Of a stretch of DNA of 7,147 nucleotides, positions 1 through 4,810 are shown piece by piece. The stretch is taken from the NCBI GenBank assembly GCA_017556565.1, contig JAFYMQ010000194.1:1-7147 (forward strand), written 5' to 3'. This DNA is from Clostridia bacterium (lineage in GTDB: Bacteria; Bacillota; Clostridia; Oscillospirales; Butyricicoccaceae). The first letter of the stretch is position 1. Each line of letters opens with the position of its first letter. The notes beneath the pieces were generated by a model, which saw only the letters and a program-made list of their open reading frames with translations, had not been told where the DNA came from and searched no databases. A program made the position numbers and the translations under genes.

Positions 1-387
1 CATCTTGCATAGATTTCTATCTATTACACTCATAGCATCCATATCCCATGCACCTCGGCAGTAGAAGCAGGGTATGGAACTTAGGTTGTCTTTCATGTTA
101 TGCTGCACAATCTCACGCATCGCTTTATCTTCATAAGGAGAAGCACCAACACAAAAGACTATGATTCTCTTATTCTGCAAGTTCTTCATGTTTTTGCGCA
201 AAAAAGACAAACCAGCGATACCAGATGCATAAATACCACCACCAAGAATAATGGTATCATACTTTTGGATTTCTTCTATTCTTGATTTTTTTGTTTCAAT
301 AATAGGAAAGCCAGTTTTATTAGAAATCCAATCCGCATACTTCTTAGTTGCACCATACTTGGATTGAAATAGTATTACTCCGTTCAT
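1..387 (-). CDS. Flavodoxin-domain protein (HemG-like/Flavodoxin_5 type), 3' end beyond window
   Basis: The visible part is 129 codons starting from ATG at 387-385, and the reading frame is open to the window edge. Residues 1-10 (MNGVILFQSK) form a first beta strand, followed by YGATKKYA at 11-18, which matches the flavodoxin FMN-phosphate loop. A second glycine-rich loop, LGGGIYASGI at 48-57, and a strand RIIVFCVGASPYED at 74-87 fit the flavodoxin fold as found in protoporphyrinogen oxidase HemG and Flavodoxin_5 proteins. The expected role is FMN-dependent electron transfer in the cytoplasm; the partner is unknown. A GGAGG ribosome binding site lies six bases upstream of the start (394-398). 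It sits 27 bases after the methyltransferase stop and is probably co-transcribed from the promoter at 1079-1107. It is strongly AT-rich, unlike the genes from 1390 on, which suggests horizontal origin. The fold is clear; a role in heme synthesis is not shown. Confidence 0.8.
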   Translation of the reverse strand, partial: MNGVILFQSKYGATKKYADWISNKTGFPIIETKKSRIEEIQKYDTIILGGGIYASGIAGLSFLRKNMKNLQNKRIIVFCVGASPYEDKAMREIVQHNMKDNLSSIPCFYCRGAWDMDAMSVIDRNLCKM

Positions 388-414
388 AGTTGTCCTCCGT
401 CAAATTTTAGTTTA

Positions 415-1020
415 TCACTTTCTTTTCAATTTAATTATTTGAACTTTACCATTGATTTCGATATCAATTTTACCAAACCCATTATTTTCAAACAATGAAA
501 CAATTTCATTAGGCGAATAAAACTTAACGTCCCCAGCCTTAGAAAACTTTACAAAGGGATTACATATTACTCTTAAAATCGTAGGCAAATACACTTCTGC
601 AATATATAAAACACCGTCCTTTTTCATTACTCTTTCTGATTCTTCTGCAAACTTTTGAATATTAGGAAAATGATGAAACGCAGCACAAACAGTCATTACA
701 TCTATCTTCCCTTTTTCAAATGGGAGCTTTTCACAACCAGCAACATAAAAATTCATAGTTGGATTTAACTTTTTCGCCTGTTCTATCATCTTGTCAGAAA
801 TGTCAACTCCATATCCATAGAAAGAATTTTTCTCAGTAAGCATATGCAACAAGCGACCATTACCGCAAGCAACATCAACTACAGTATCGCTATCATTAAC
901 GCAAACTGCTTCACACATCATTCTCTTAAACTTGACTGTAAACTTCCCATCAAAAGTCGAATCATAATTTTCAGCTTTTTTATCATAGCTATTTTTTGAA
1001 CGTTTTTCATATATATTCAT
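415..1020 (-). CDS. Class I SAM-dependent methyltransferase (Methyltransf_11-like)
   Basis: This 201-residue protein transfers a methyl group from S-adenosylmethionine to an unknown acceptor. Numbered from the chosen start, motif I is VVDVACGNGR at 47-56. The acidic residue that usually contacts the SAM ribose is D73 in GVDIS. The segment CEKLPF (96-101) matches the region after motif II, and FHHFPN (115-120) with VMKKDGVLYIAE (131-142) follows the usual order of the ubiquinone/menaquinone-methylase-like family. The frame also allows an ATG at 1074, but the TATAAT box ends at 1079, so transcription should begin around 1072, inside that codon. The ATG at 1020 has GGTGGTG eight bases upstream and the protein then begins with MNIYEKRS, a typical family N terminus. 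It is first in a two-gene minus-strand operon with the flavodoxin protein. It is AT-rich, unlike the genes on the right. The substrate cannot be read from the sequence. Confidence 0.85.
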   Translation of the reverse strand: MNIYEKRSKNSYDKKAENYDSTFDGKFTVKFKRMMCEAVCVNDSDTVVDVACGNGRLLHMLTEKNSFYGYGVDISDKMIEQAKKLNPTMNFYVAGCEKLPFEKGKIDVMTVCAAFHHFPNIQKFAEESERVMKKDGVLYIAEVYLPTILRVICNPFVKFSKAGDVKFYSPNEIVSLFENNGFGKIDIEINGKVQIIKLKRK

Positions 1021-1028
1021 GCACATAA

Positions 1029-1035
1029 CACCACC
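1029..1035 (-). promoter_or_regulatory. Ribosome binding site deciding the methyltransferase start
   Basis: On the minus strand this reads GGTGGTG, eight bases before ATG at 1020-1018. It supports that start over ATG 1026-1024 (spacing of two) and over ATG 1074-1072, which lies at the predicted transcription start. Confidence 0.55.
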
Positions 1036-1078
1036 AAATTCTTGTTTATCGAACTGTTTATAAATATCTTTCATTCAA

Positions 1079-1107
1079 ATTATAGCACAAAAATGTGAAT
1101 AATTCAA
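1079..1107 (-). promoter_or_regulatory. Sigma-A-type promoter for the methyltransferase-flavodoxin operon
   Basis: On the minus strand, TTGAAT (1107-1102) and TATAAT (1084-1079) are separated by exactly 17 bases. This is a near-consensus housekeeping promoter. The predicted start of transcription is about 1072, giving a leader of roughly 50 bases to the ATG at 1020. Confidence 0.7.
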
Positions 1108-1262
1108 TCTGCCTTGAAATGTTCATAATCTTATGATACAATAAAACCGTAATCAGTAGCACCTAATGGCGAGATTTTCGTTCATCAATTACCGATTCGG
1201 TCAATGCCGACCGAAAAAAAGGGTGTAAAGACCAATATTAAGAGTGTCAAAGGGGCTATTTA

Positions 1263-1317
1263 GACCTGTTGATTCGTAATCAGCAGGTCGCGTGTTCAAG
1301 TCACGTCACCAGCTCCA
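1263..1317 (+). pseudogene. Truncated tRNA-Thr(CGU): 3' part only
   Basis: In tRNA numbering, the anticodon stem is GTTGA (27-31, at 1268-1272), the loop TTCGTAA carries anticodon CGU (1275-1277), and the 3' stem is TCAGC (1280-1284). The variable region is AGGTC (1285-1289). The T arm is GCGTG-TTCAAGT-CACGT (1290-1306) with the invariant TTCAA. The acceptor 3' strand is CACCAGC (1307-1313), the discriminator is T, and an encoded CCA ends at 1317. The matching acceptor 5' strand GCTGGTG and a D arm are absent upstream; the bases before 1263 do not pair. It therefore cannot fold as a full tRNA. A Rho-independent terminator follows within a few bases, as expected for the native 3' end of a chromosomal tRNA gene. 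Confidence 0.85.
1263..1317. other. Probable attachment site (attL/attR) of a tRNA-targeting integrative element
   Basis: The tRNA-Thr remnant marks a sharp change from AT-rich DNA (left) to GC-rich DNA (right). Tyrosine recombinases of genomic islands and phages commonly integrate at tRNA 3' halves and leave a duplicated 3' fragment at one end. The anticodon arm here is a 12-bp inverted repeat around CGT: GACCTGTTGATT (1263-1274) and AATCAGCAGGTC (1278-1289), with one mismatch. This is the typical shape of a recombinase core. The junction is read directly from the sequence; the recombination event is inferred, since no integrase is in view. Confidence 0.65.
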
Positions 1318-1318
1318 G

Positions 1319-1350
1319 AAATCCTGAATGCATCTGTATTCAGGATTTTT
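1319..1350 (+). terminator. Rho-independent terminator of the former tRNA-Thr gene
   Basis: A perfect 11-bp stem (1319-1329 with 1338-1348, core ATCCTGAAT/ATTCAGGAT) encloses an 8-base loop and runs into a T tract ending at 1350. It begins one base after the tRNA CCA end, so it belongs to the tRNA transcript. It would also stop read-through from the left into the radical SAM gene. Confidence 0.8.
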
Positions 1351-1389
1351 ATATATGATCAATTTATTCCGATTTACAAGGATCGAGCT

Positions 1390-2253
1390 ATGTCCAATCA
1401 CAAAAAAGCCTATTTGGAGATCACCAACCGCTGCAATTTAAGCTGCGCTTTTTGTCCCGGCACACGCCGCGTATCCCGCTCGCTCAGCGATGAGGAGTTT
1501 GAGCAGCTTGCCCTTAAATTGCGCGATTGGGCAGAGTATTTATATTTTCATCTTATGGGTGAGCCGCTGGCGCATCCTCTGTTGCCGCGCTTTGTTGTGC
1601 GTGCCCGTGAGTTGGGATTTAAGCCGGTCATCACCACCAACGGCACCTTGCTTGGCAAACGCGCAGACGAGCTTATTGCCGCGCAGCCCTACAAAATCAG
1701 CCTGTCTCTCCATTCTTTTGAGGCAAACGACAACTGCATCGGTATGGACGAATATATCCGATCCTGCCTGAGTTTTGCTCACGGCGCGTCAAAGGCGGGC
1801 ATCATAACCGTGCTGCGTCTGTGGAATCTTGAGGGCAAAACAGACGGCGCGCTCAATCGGCAGAACGCCGCAATTGTGGAACTGATGCATGAGGCTTTTC
1901 CATGCGACTGGCAGCCGACCCGAACGGGCTTTAAGCTTGGTGAACGGGTGTTTTTGGAGTGGGGAGACAAGTTTGACTGGCCGGGTCTTGATATGCCCGT
2001 TTTGTCCGAGGACGGATTTTGCTACGGACTGCGGGATCAGGTGGGGGTACTGTGCGACGGAACTGTGGTGCCCTGCTGCCTTGACGGCGAGGGCGTGATG
2101 GCGCTGGGCAATCTGTTTGAGCAGAGTCTGGATGAGATACTCGGGTCCCCACGGGCAAAAGCCATCTACGACGGATTTACCGCCCACAAATGCCGCGAAG
2201 ACCTCTGCAAGCGCTGCATGCGCGCAGGATATTACAGGAATGATCGGGAATAA
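1390..2253 (+). CDS. Radical SAM protein with a C-terminal SPASM-like cysteine cluster
   Basis: This 287-residue cytoplasmic enzyme should cleave S-adenosylmethionine reductively to make a 5'-deoxyadenosyl radical. The [4Fe-4S] site is CNLSCAFC (C15, C19, C22), the canonical CxxxCxxC. The partial TIM barrel shows MGEPLAHP (56-63) and ITTNGTLL (81-88), typical of the SPASM/twitch group. The C-terminal part carries C211, C222, C229, C230, C268, C273 and C276, in the arrangement CDGTVVPCC...C(x4)C(xx)C, which suits one or two auxiliary iron-sulfur clusters. AAGGAT at 1378-1383 is the ribosome binding site, six bases before ATG. No precursor peptide gene, B12 domain or other partner is adjacent, so the substrate is unknown; peptide modification, enzyme maturation and cofactor synthesis all remain possible. 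No promoter was found in the short space after the tRNA terminator. The last codons are duplicated downstream at 2374-2418. Confidence 0.88.
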   Translation: MSNHKKAYLEITNRCNLSCAFCPGTRRVSRSLSDEEFEQLALKLRDWAEYLYFHLMGEPLAHPLLPRFVVRARELGFKPVITTNGTLLGKRADELIAAQPYKISLSLHSFEANDNCIGMDEYIRSCLSFAHGASKAGIITVLRLWNLEGKTDGALNRQNAAIVELMHEAFPCDWQPTRTGFKLGERVFLEWGDKFDWPGLDMPVLSEDGFCYGLRDQVGVLCDGTVVPCCLDGEGVMALGNLFEQSLDEILGSPRAKAIYDGFTAHKCREDLCKRCMRAGYYRNDRE

Positions 2254-2260
2254 TGTCGCC
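2216..2260 (+). repeat. 45-bp direct repeat, copy 1 (end of radical SAM gene)
   Basis: This copy covers the final codons (MRAGYYRNDRE and stop) plus seven bases after the stop codon. It matches 2374-2418 at 44 of 45 positions with a period of 158 bases. Confidence 0.9.
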
Positions 2261-2371
2261 GCAGGCGACTGAGCGTAAGCGAAGCGACGCGAGTGCGTCG
2301 CAAGATATTGGCGGATTTATTCCGACAATATCTATTCAATCGGGGTCCCCGCGGGACTTGTCCCGTGGGGA
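2255..2371 (+). repeat. Cluster of four consecutive hairpin-forming inverted repeats
   Basis: Four palindromes follow one another. The first is GTCGCC/GGCGAC (2255-2260 and 2264-2269, loop 3). The second is GCGACGC/GCGTCGC (2284-2290 and 2295-2301, loop 4). The third is AGATATTG/CAATATCT (2303-2310 and 2326-2333) with an inner CGGA/TCCG pair. The fourth is TCCCCGCGGGA with TCCCGTGGGGA (2346-2356 and 2361-2371, one mismatch, loop 4). There is no clear T tract after any of them and no gene. The dense array resembles short intergenic repetitive elements (REP/MITE-like) rather than a simple terminator. Its family is not recognised. Confidence 0.7.
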
Positions 2372-2373
2372 GA

Positions 2374-2418
2374 GCATGCGCGCAGGATACTACAGGAATG
2401 ATCGGGAATAATGTCGCC
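2374..2418 (+). repeat. 45-bp direct repeat, copy 2 (remnant of the radical SAM gene end)
   Basis: This copy still reads as MRAGYYRNDRE and a stop codon (2376-2411). The single difference from copy 1 is T2232 versus C2390, a synonymous change in a tyrosine codon. Both copies are followed by a small hairpin: GTCGCC-GCA-GGCGAC in copy 1 and GTCGCC-TAC-GGCAGAC (2413-2428) in copy 2. It has no ribosome binding site or upstream coding frame and is not expected to be expressed. Confidence 0.9.
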
Positions 2419-2460
2419 TACGGCAGACAGAGAGGGCATTATATAACATTATATATTTCA

Positions 2461-2490
2461 AAAGGCTCGCTGAATTATCAGCGAGCCTTT
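2461..2490. terminator. Bidirectional Rho-independent terminator between convergent genes
   Basis: A perfect 13-bp stem (2461-2473 with 2478-2490) with loop ATTA has A residues on the left and T residues on the right. It can therefore act on the plus strand for the radical SAM transcript and on the minus strand for the antiporter transcript, whose stop codon is 18 bases away. Confidence 0.85.
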
Positions 2491-2507
2491 CGTATATGTT
2501 AACCCAC

Positions 2508-3797
2508 TCAGGCGGGATGCTTGGGGTTGTAGGTTTCGTGGTTGCGGTATTTGTGCAGGGGCTTGGGTGCGATGTCGCCGGCTTTGGTCAGGGCGATCTT
2601 GGTGAGAGAGGGGCCGACCAGCTCGTAGATAAGCACCGAGAACAGGGTGATGTTGCGTACCAGCTCGCCGCTTGTGCCCAGCTGCAGAGCGGTCAGAGAC
2701 ATTCCCAGCGCAACACCTGCCTGAGGCAGCAGGGTAACGCCCAGATATTTTACGATGCTTTCGTCACACTTGACAGCCTTTGCGCTGATAAAGGAGCCGA
2801 CGTACTTGCCCAGCGAGCGGGTTGCGATGTACACAACGCCTACGCCGATGATGGCAAGATCGGTAAACACGTCAAACTCCAGTTCTGCGCCGCTCATAAC
2901 AAAGAACAGTACGAACAGAGGCACAGTCCACTTGTCGGTCTTTTCCATCAGGTCCTCAGACCAGTCGCACATATTGCAGAACACAGTGCCCAGCATCATG
3001 CAGACCAGCAGGGGAGAGAATGCGCAGTGGACAGGGCCGACAGAGAAGCTCAGCTTGCTCAGTGCAACGGTCAGCATAACGAAGGTTACTGCCAGACACA
3101 GACGCTTACTGTTGGAGTGGAAGAACTTTTCTGCCCAGGTCAGCAGCGCACCTGCAGCGGCGCCCAGCGCAAGGGACAGAACGATCTCGGCAATGGGGGA
3201 GAATACGATGGACACGATGTCCAGCGCGCCGCTCTCAAGGGACTTTGCGATACCGAAGGATACCGAAAAAATCACCAGACCCACAGCGTCGTCCAGCGCA
3301 ACGACGGGCAGCAGCATATCGGTCAGCTTGCCCTTTGCCTTGTACTGACGTACGACCATCAGGGTGGCGGCAGGTGCGGTTGCCGATGCGATAGCGCCCA
3401 GAGTGATCGCGGCGCTCAGAGGCAGCTTGTCGGGGCCGAGGACAAAATGCAGTCCGATCAGCGCGGCATCTACCAGCAGGGTTGCCAGCAGAGCCTGAAA
3501 TACTGCGATAACGGTAGCCTGCTTGCCGATTGCTTTGATCTGGCTGACGCGGAACTCATTGCCGATGGCAAAAGCGATAAAGCCCAGGGTCAGATCGCTC
3601 AGCAGGCTCAGCTCTTTTACCTGAGCCAGAGTGTTGAAGCCTACGCCGCCGATACCCAGCGCACCCAGACAGAAGGGGCCGATGAGGATACCTGCGATCA
3701 GGTAGCCGGTGACGTGAGGAAGCTTGAGTTTTTTGGTGAAACGGGACACTGCAAGTCCTGCCATAATGGCAAAAGACAGACTGAGAAGAAGTTCCAT
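2508..3797 (-). CDS. Cation:proton antiporter, Na+/H+ exchanger family (KefB/NhaP-like)
   Basis: This is a 429-residue integral membrane protein with about twelve hydrophobic segments and no large soluble regulatory domain. It should exchange Na+ or K+ for H+ across the cytoplasmic membrane. Numbered from the ATG at 3806, LPHVTGYLIAGILIGP (29-44) is the family N-terminal signature. SATAPAATLMVVRQ (141-154) precedes VVALDDAVGLVIF (168-180), where D172-D173 correspond to the paired aspartates of ion-binding helices. R330 in ATRSLGKYVG and LLPQAGVALGM (359-369) are also family features. The DD pair is usual in electrogenic members. An earlier ATG at 3806 has AGGAG directly against it, whereas the ATG at 3797 has the same AGGAG nine bases upstream, so 3797 is preferred. 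No C-terminal TrkA-N (nucleotide-binding) domain is present. The ion specificity cannot be told from the sequence. Confidence 0.88.
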   Translation of the reverse strand: MELLLSLSFAIMAGLAVSRFTKKLKLPHVTGYLIAGILIGPFCLGALGIGGVGFNTLAQVKELSLLSDLTLGFIAFAIGNEFRVSQIKAIGKQATVIAVFQALLATLLVDAALIGLHFVLGPDKLPLSAAITLGAIASATAPAATLMVVRQYKAKGKLTDMLLPVVALDDAVGLVIFSVSFGIAKSLESGALDIVSIVFSPIAEIVLSLALGAAAGALLTWAEKFFHSNSKRLCLAVTFVMLTVALSKLSFSVGPVHCAFSPLLVCMMLGTVFCNMCDWSEDLMEKTDKWTVPLFVLFFVMSGAELEFDVFTDLAIIGVGVVYIATRSLGKYVGSFISAKAVKCDESIVKYLGVTLLPQAGVALGMSLTALQLGTSGELVRNITLFSVLIYELVGPSLTKIALTKAGDIAPKPLHKYRNHETYNPKHPA

Positions 3798-3856
3798 TTT
3801 TTCCATCTCCTATGCGGTTTTATGTAACTTTTTTACGTTTATCGTTGACCTCAATC

Positions 3857-3884
3857 ATTCTACTACTTTGGCTATAAAAGTCAA
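3857..3884 (-). promoter_or_regulatory. Probable promoter of the antiporter gene
   Basis: On the minus strand, TTGACT (3884-3879) and TAGAAT (3862-3857) are 16 bases apart. The predicted transcript begins near 3850, leaving a leader of about 50 bases before the ATG at 3797. Confidence 0.5.
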
Positions 3885-3903
3885 GAGAAGAAATGTAGTA
3901 TTT

Positions 3904-3944
3904 GCACAAAAATGCATAGATAATTTTGTGCAAGCTGCACAAAA
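3904..3944. promoter_or_regulatory. Repeated GCACAAAA half-sites upstream of the antiporter promoter
   Basis: GCACAAAA occurs at 3904-3911 and 3937-3944, with its inverse TTTTGTGC at 3924-3931. The pair 3924-3931/3937-3944 is a perfect 8-bp palindrome with a 5-base centre. The group lies 20 to 60 bases upstream of the -35 box, a plausible position for a dimeric regulator. It is also just past the terminator of the neighbouring gene. No regulator is identified. Confidence 0.35.
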
Positions 3945-3946
3945 TA

Positions 3947-3973
3947 TGCCCCAGCACCTGTGGGGCTGGGGCA
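3947..3973 (-). terminator. Rho-independent terminator of the membrane-anchored protein gene
   Basis: TGCCCCAGC (3947-3955) pairs with GCTGGGGCA (3965-3973) around a 9-base loop. On the minus strand the stem is followed by ATATTTTG. It begins 15 bases after the stop codon at 3988 and separates this gene from the antiporter promoter. Confidence 0.75.
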
Positions 3974-3987
3974 GACTTGTTTTGTAT

Positions 3988-4629
3988 TCATTTTTTGAGC
4001 AGCTGATGCATATTGTCGGCACTTTGCAGCCTTTGGAGCGTGCAGCGGGCAGAGGTGACGCCCTTGCCTTTGGGCGCGATGGGCACAGGAAGGATCTGCC
4101 ACGGCTCAAGCTCAAACCGTACGTACATCATAGGGCTTTCGCGGGGGATTTCACGGATTTCGTAACGGGGCAGCAGACGGGCGGAGCGCACCCGTGCGTA
4201 GTATCTGACACCTGCCGCAGCACCGAAAAACCTGCGGGACTGGTATATGGCAACGTAGTCTATCCGCTCAAAATCCGCGCCCGCAATAGAGGCGGGAATG
4301 TGATAAAACCCCTCGCTCAGGCACACTGACAGCTGGTGGGCCGAGGACAGCGAGCCTACCAGCACGATCCGGCGAGCATCGGGCGCGGTTTTGCTCGTCT
4401 CATCGGGCGCGGTTTTGCTCGTCTCATCGGGCGCTTTTTCACCGGGTGCGGCTATAGCCACCTCATCGGGCGAGTTTTCATCCGCTGCCGCCTCATCCGC
4501 TGCGGCGGGGCAGTTATCCTTTTCGTCGGGGGAGGCTGCAGGTTTGCCCTTGCGCTCAAGCTTGTCCCAAAGCACAAGCCCCACAGCCAGAAACAGAGGG
4601 ACAAACAGAAGTATAAACAGGCCGGTCAT
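3988..4629 (-). CDS. Membrane-anchored protein of unknown function with acidic repeat linker
   Basis: I do not recognise this 213-residue protein with certainty. It has three parts. Residues 3-21 (FILLFVPLFLAVGLVLW region) form a single N-terminal membrane segment, followed by a short basic stretch (KLERKGK), which suggests a cytoplasmic-facing remainder. Residues 30-85 are a low-complexity linker rich in Ala, Pro, Asp and Glu, containing TAPDETSK-type repeats encoded by a 24-bp DNA tandem repeat. Residues 87-213 look like a compact alpha/beta domain with FERIDYVAIYQSRRFFGAAAGVRYY (120-144), LLPRYEIREIP (152-162) and YVRFELEPWQILPVPI (169-184). The last block resembles C-terminal segments of hypothetical Clostridia proteins, but I cannot name the family. 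CCTCCTT at 4640-4646 (AAGGAGG on the minus strand) is the ribosome binding site, ten bases upstream. It is divergent from smc and has its own promoter and terminator. Confidence 0.75.
   Translation of the reverse strand: MTGLFILLFVPLFLAVGLVLWDKLERKGKPAASPDEKDNCPAAADEAAADENSPDEVAIAAPGEKAPDETSKTAPDETSKTAPDARRIVLVGSLSSAHQLSVCLSEGFYHIPASIAGADFERIDYVAIYQSRRFFGAAAGVRYYARVRSARLLPRYEIREIPRESPMMYVRFELEPWQILPVPIAPKGKGVTSARCTLQRLQSADNMHQLLKK
4378..4434. repeat. 24-bp tandem repeat inside the anchored protein's linker
   Basis: Two identical 24-bp units (4378-4401 and 4402-4425) and the first nine bases of a third (4426-4434) lie in frame and encode TAPDETSK-like units. Partial echoes (CATCGGGCGA near 4464-4473) suggest an older, decayed array. 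Unit number could vary by slippage without breaking the frame. Confidence 0.85.
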
Positions 4630-4676
4630 TCTGTTTTCCCCTCCTTGTTTTCGACGTTTTTCGACATTGCGGATAT

Positions 4677-4685
4677 ATTATAGCA
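4677..4685 (-). promoter_or_regulatory. Extended -10 promoter of the membrane-anchored protein gene
   Basis: On the minus strand this reads TGCTATAAT: a perfect TATAAT with the upstream TG of an extended -10 element. No good -35 box lies at the right distance. That position is instead occupied by three copies of ACTTGC on the plus strand (4687-4692, 4698-4703, 4704-4709). Confidence 0.5.
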
Positions 4686-4744
4686 TACTTGCAAGGCACT
4701 TGCACTTGCTTTTAATAATAAATAGGTATGATGTGATTTTTTGC

Positions 4745-4773
4745 TTGTAATATCGGCCGATTTTTGCTACAAT
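4745..4773 (+). promoter_or_regulatory. Probable smc promoter
   Basis: TTGTAA (4745-4750) and TACAAT (4768-4773) are separated by 17 bases, and TG precedes the -10 box. Transcription would begin near 4780, about 30 bases before the TTG start. A second TATAAT at 4787-4792 is too close to the ribosome binding site to be the main promoter. Confidence 0.55.
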
Positions 4774-4797
4774 ATTTAGAATAGGGATATAATGTGC

Positions 4798-4804
4798 GGA
4801 GGTG
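4798..4804 (+). promoter_or_regulatory. Ribosome binding site supporting the smc TTG start
   Basis: GGAGGTG lies six bases before TTG at 4811. An in-frame TAA at 4790-4792 rules out a more distant start, and the only other in-frame option, GTG at 4802, lies within this site. Confidence 0.8.
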
Positions 4805-4810
4805 CGTAAT

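Larger units (their letters stand above)
1085..1389. other. Gene-free junction region between AT-rich and GC-rich DNA
   Basis: No convincing reading frame is seen in either strand here. The region holds the spacer and -35 box of the methyltransferase promoter on the left. In the middle is a 7-bp inverted repeat (TTCGGTC 1196-1202, GACCGAA 1209-1215). On the right are the truncated tRNA-Thr, its terminator and the short leader of the radical SAM gene. The stretch 1148-1159 (CGTAATCAGTAG) repeats the tRNA anticodon-arm sequence at 1275-1286 with one mismatch. Confidence 0.6.

Noticed and set aside
100..285. Plus-strand open frame of 61 codons
   Set aside because: It is antisense to the flavodoxin gene, which has a good ribosome binding site and both cofactor loops.
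1157..1174. TAGC...TGG...GAG as a tRNA D arm completing the tRNA-Thr
   Set aside because: The D stem does not pair, no acceptor 5' strand GCTGGTG precedes it, and about 100 bases separate it from the anticodon arm.
1196..1215. Hairpin TTCGGTC/GACCGAA as a terminator
   Set aside because: The homopolymer run after it is A on the plus strand, and on the minus strand the T run precedes the stem, so neither strand has the terminator layout.
1540..2187. Minus-strand open frames within the radical SAM gene
   Set aside because: They have no ribosome binding sites or domain features and overlap a plus-strand gene with all the expected catalytic motifs.
2293..2502. Plus-strand open frame of 69 codons after the radical SAM gene
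   Set aside because: It spans the hairpin cluster, the second 45-bp repeat in a different frame and the bidirectional terminator, with no ribosome binding site or recognisable protein.
2496..3827. Long plus-strand open frame (443 codons)
   Set aside because: It is antisense to the antiporter. Its translation is Gln/Cys/His-rich with no family features, whereas the minus strand gives a clear multi-helix transporter with conserved motifs.
4378..4434. CRISPR array
   Set aside because: The 24-bp units are directly adjacent with no spacers and lie in frame in a coding linker.
4787..4792. TATAAT as the main smc promoter -10 box
   Set aside because: Transcription would begin at or within the ribosome binding site at 4798; the TTGTAA-17-TACAAT pair upstream fits better.
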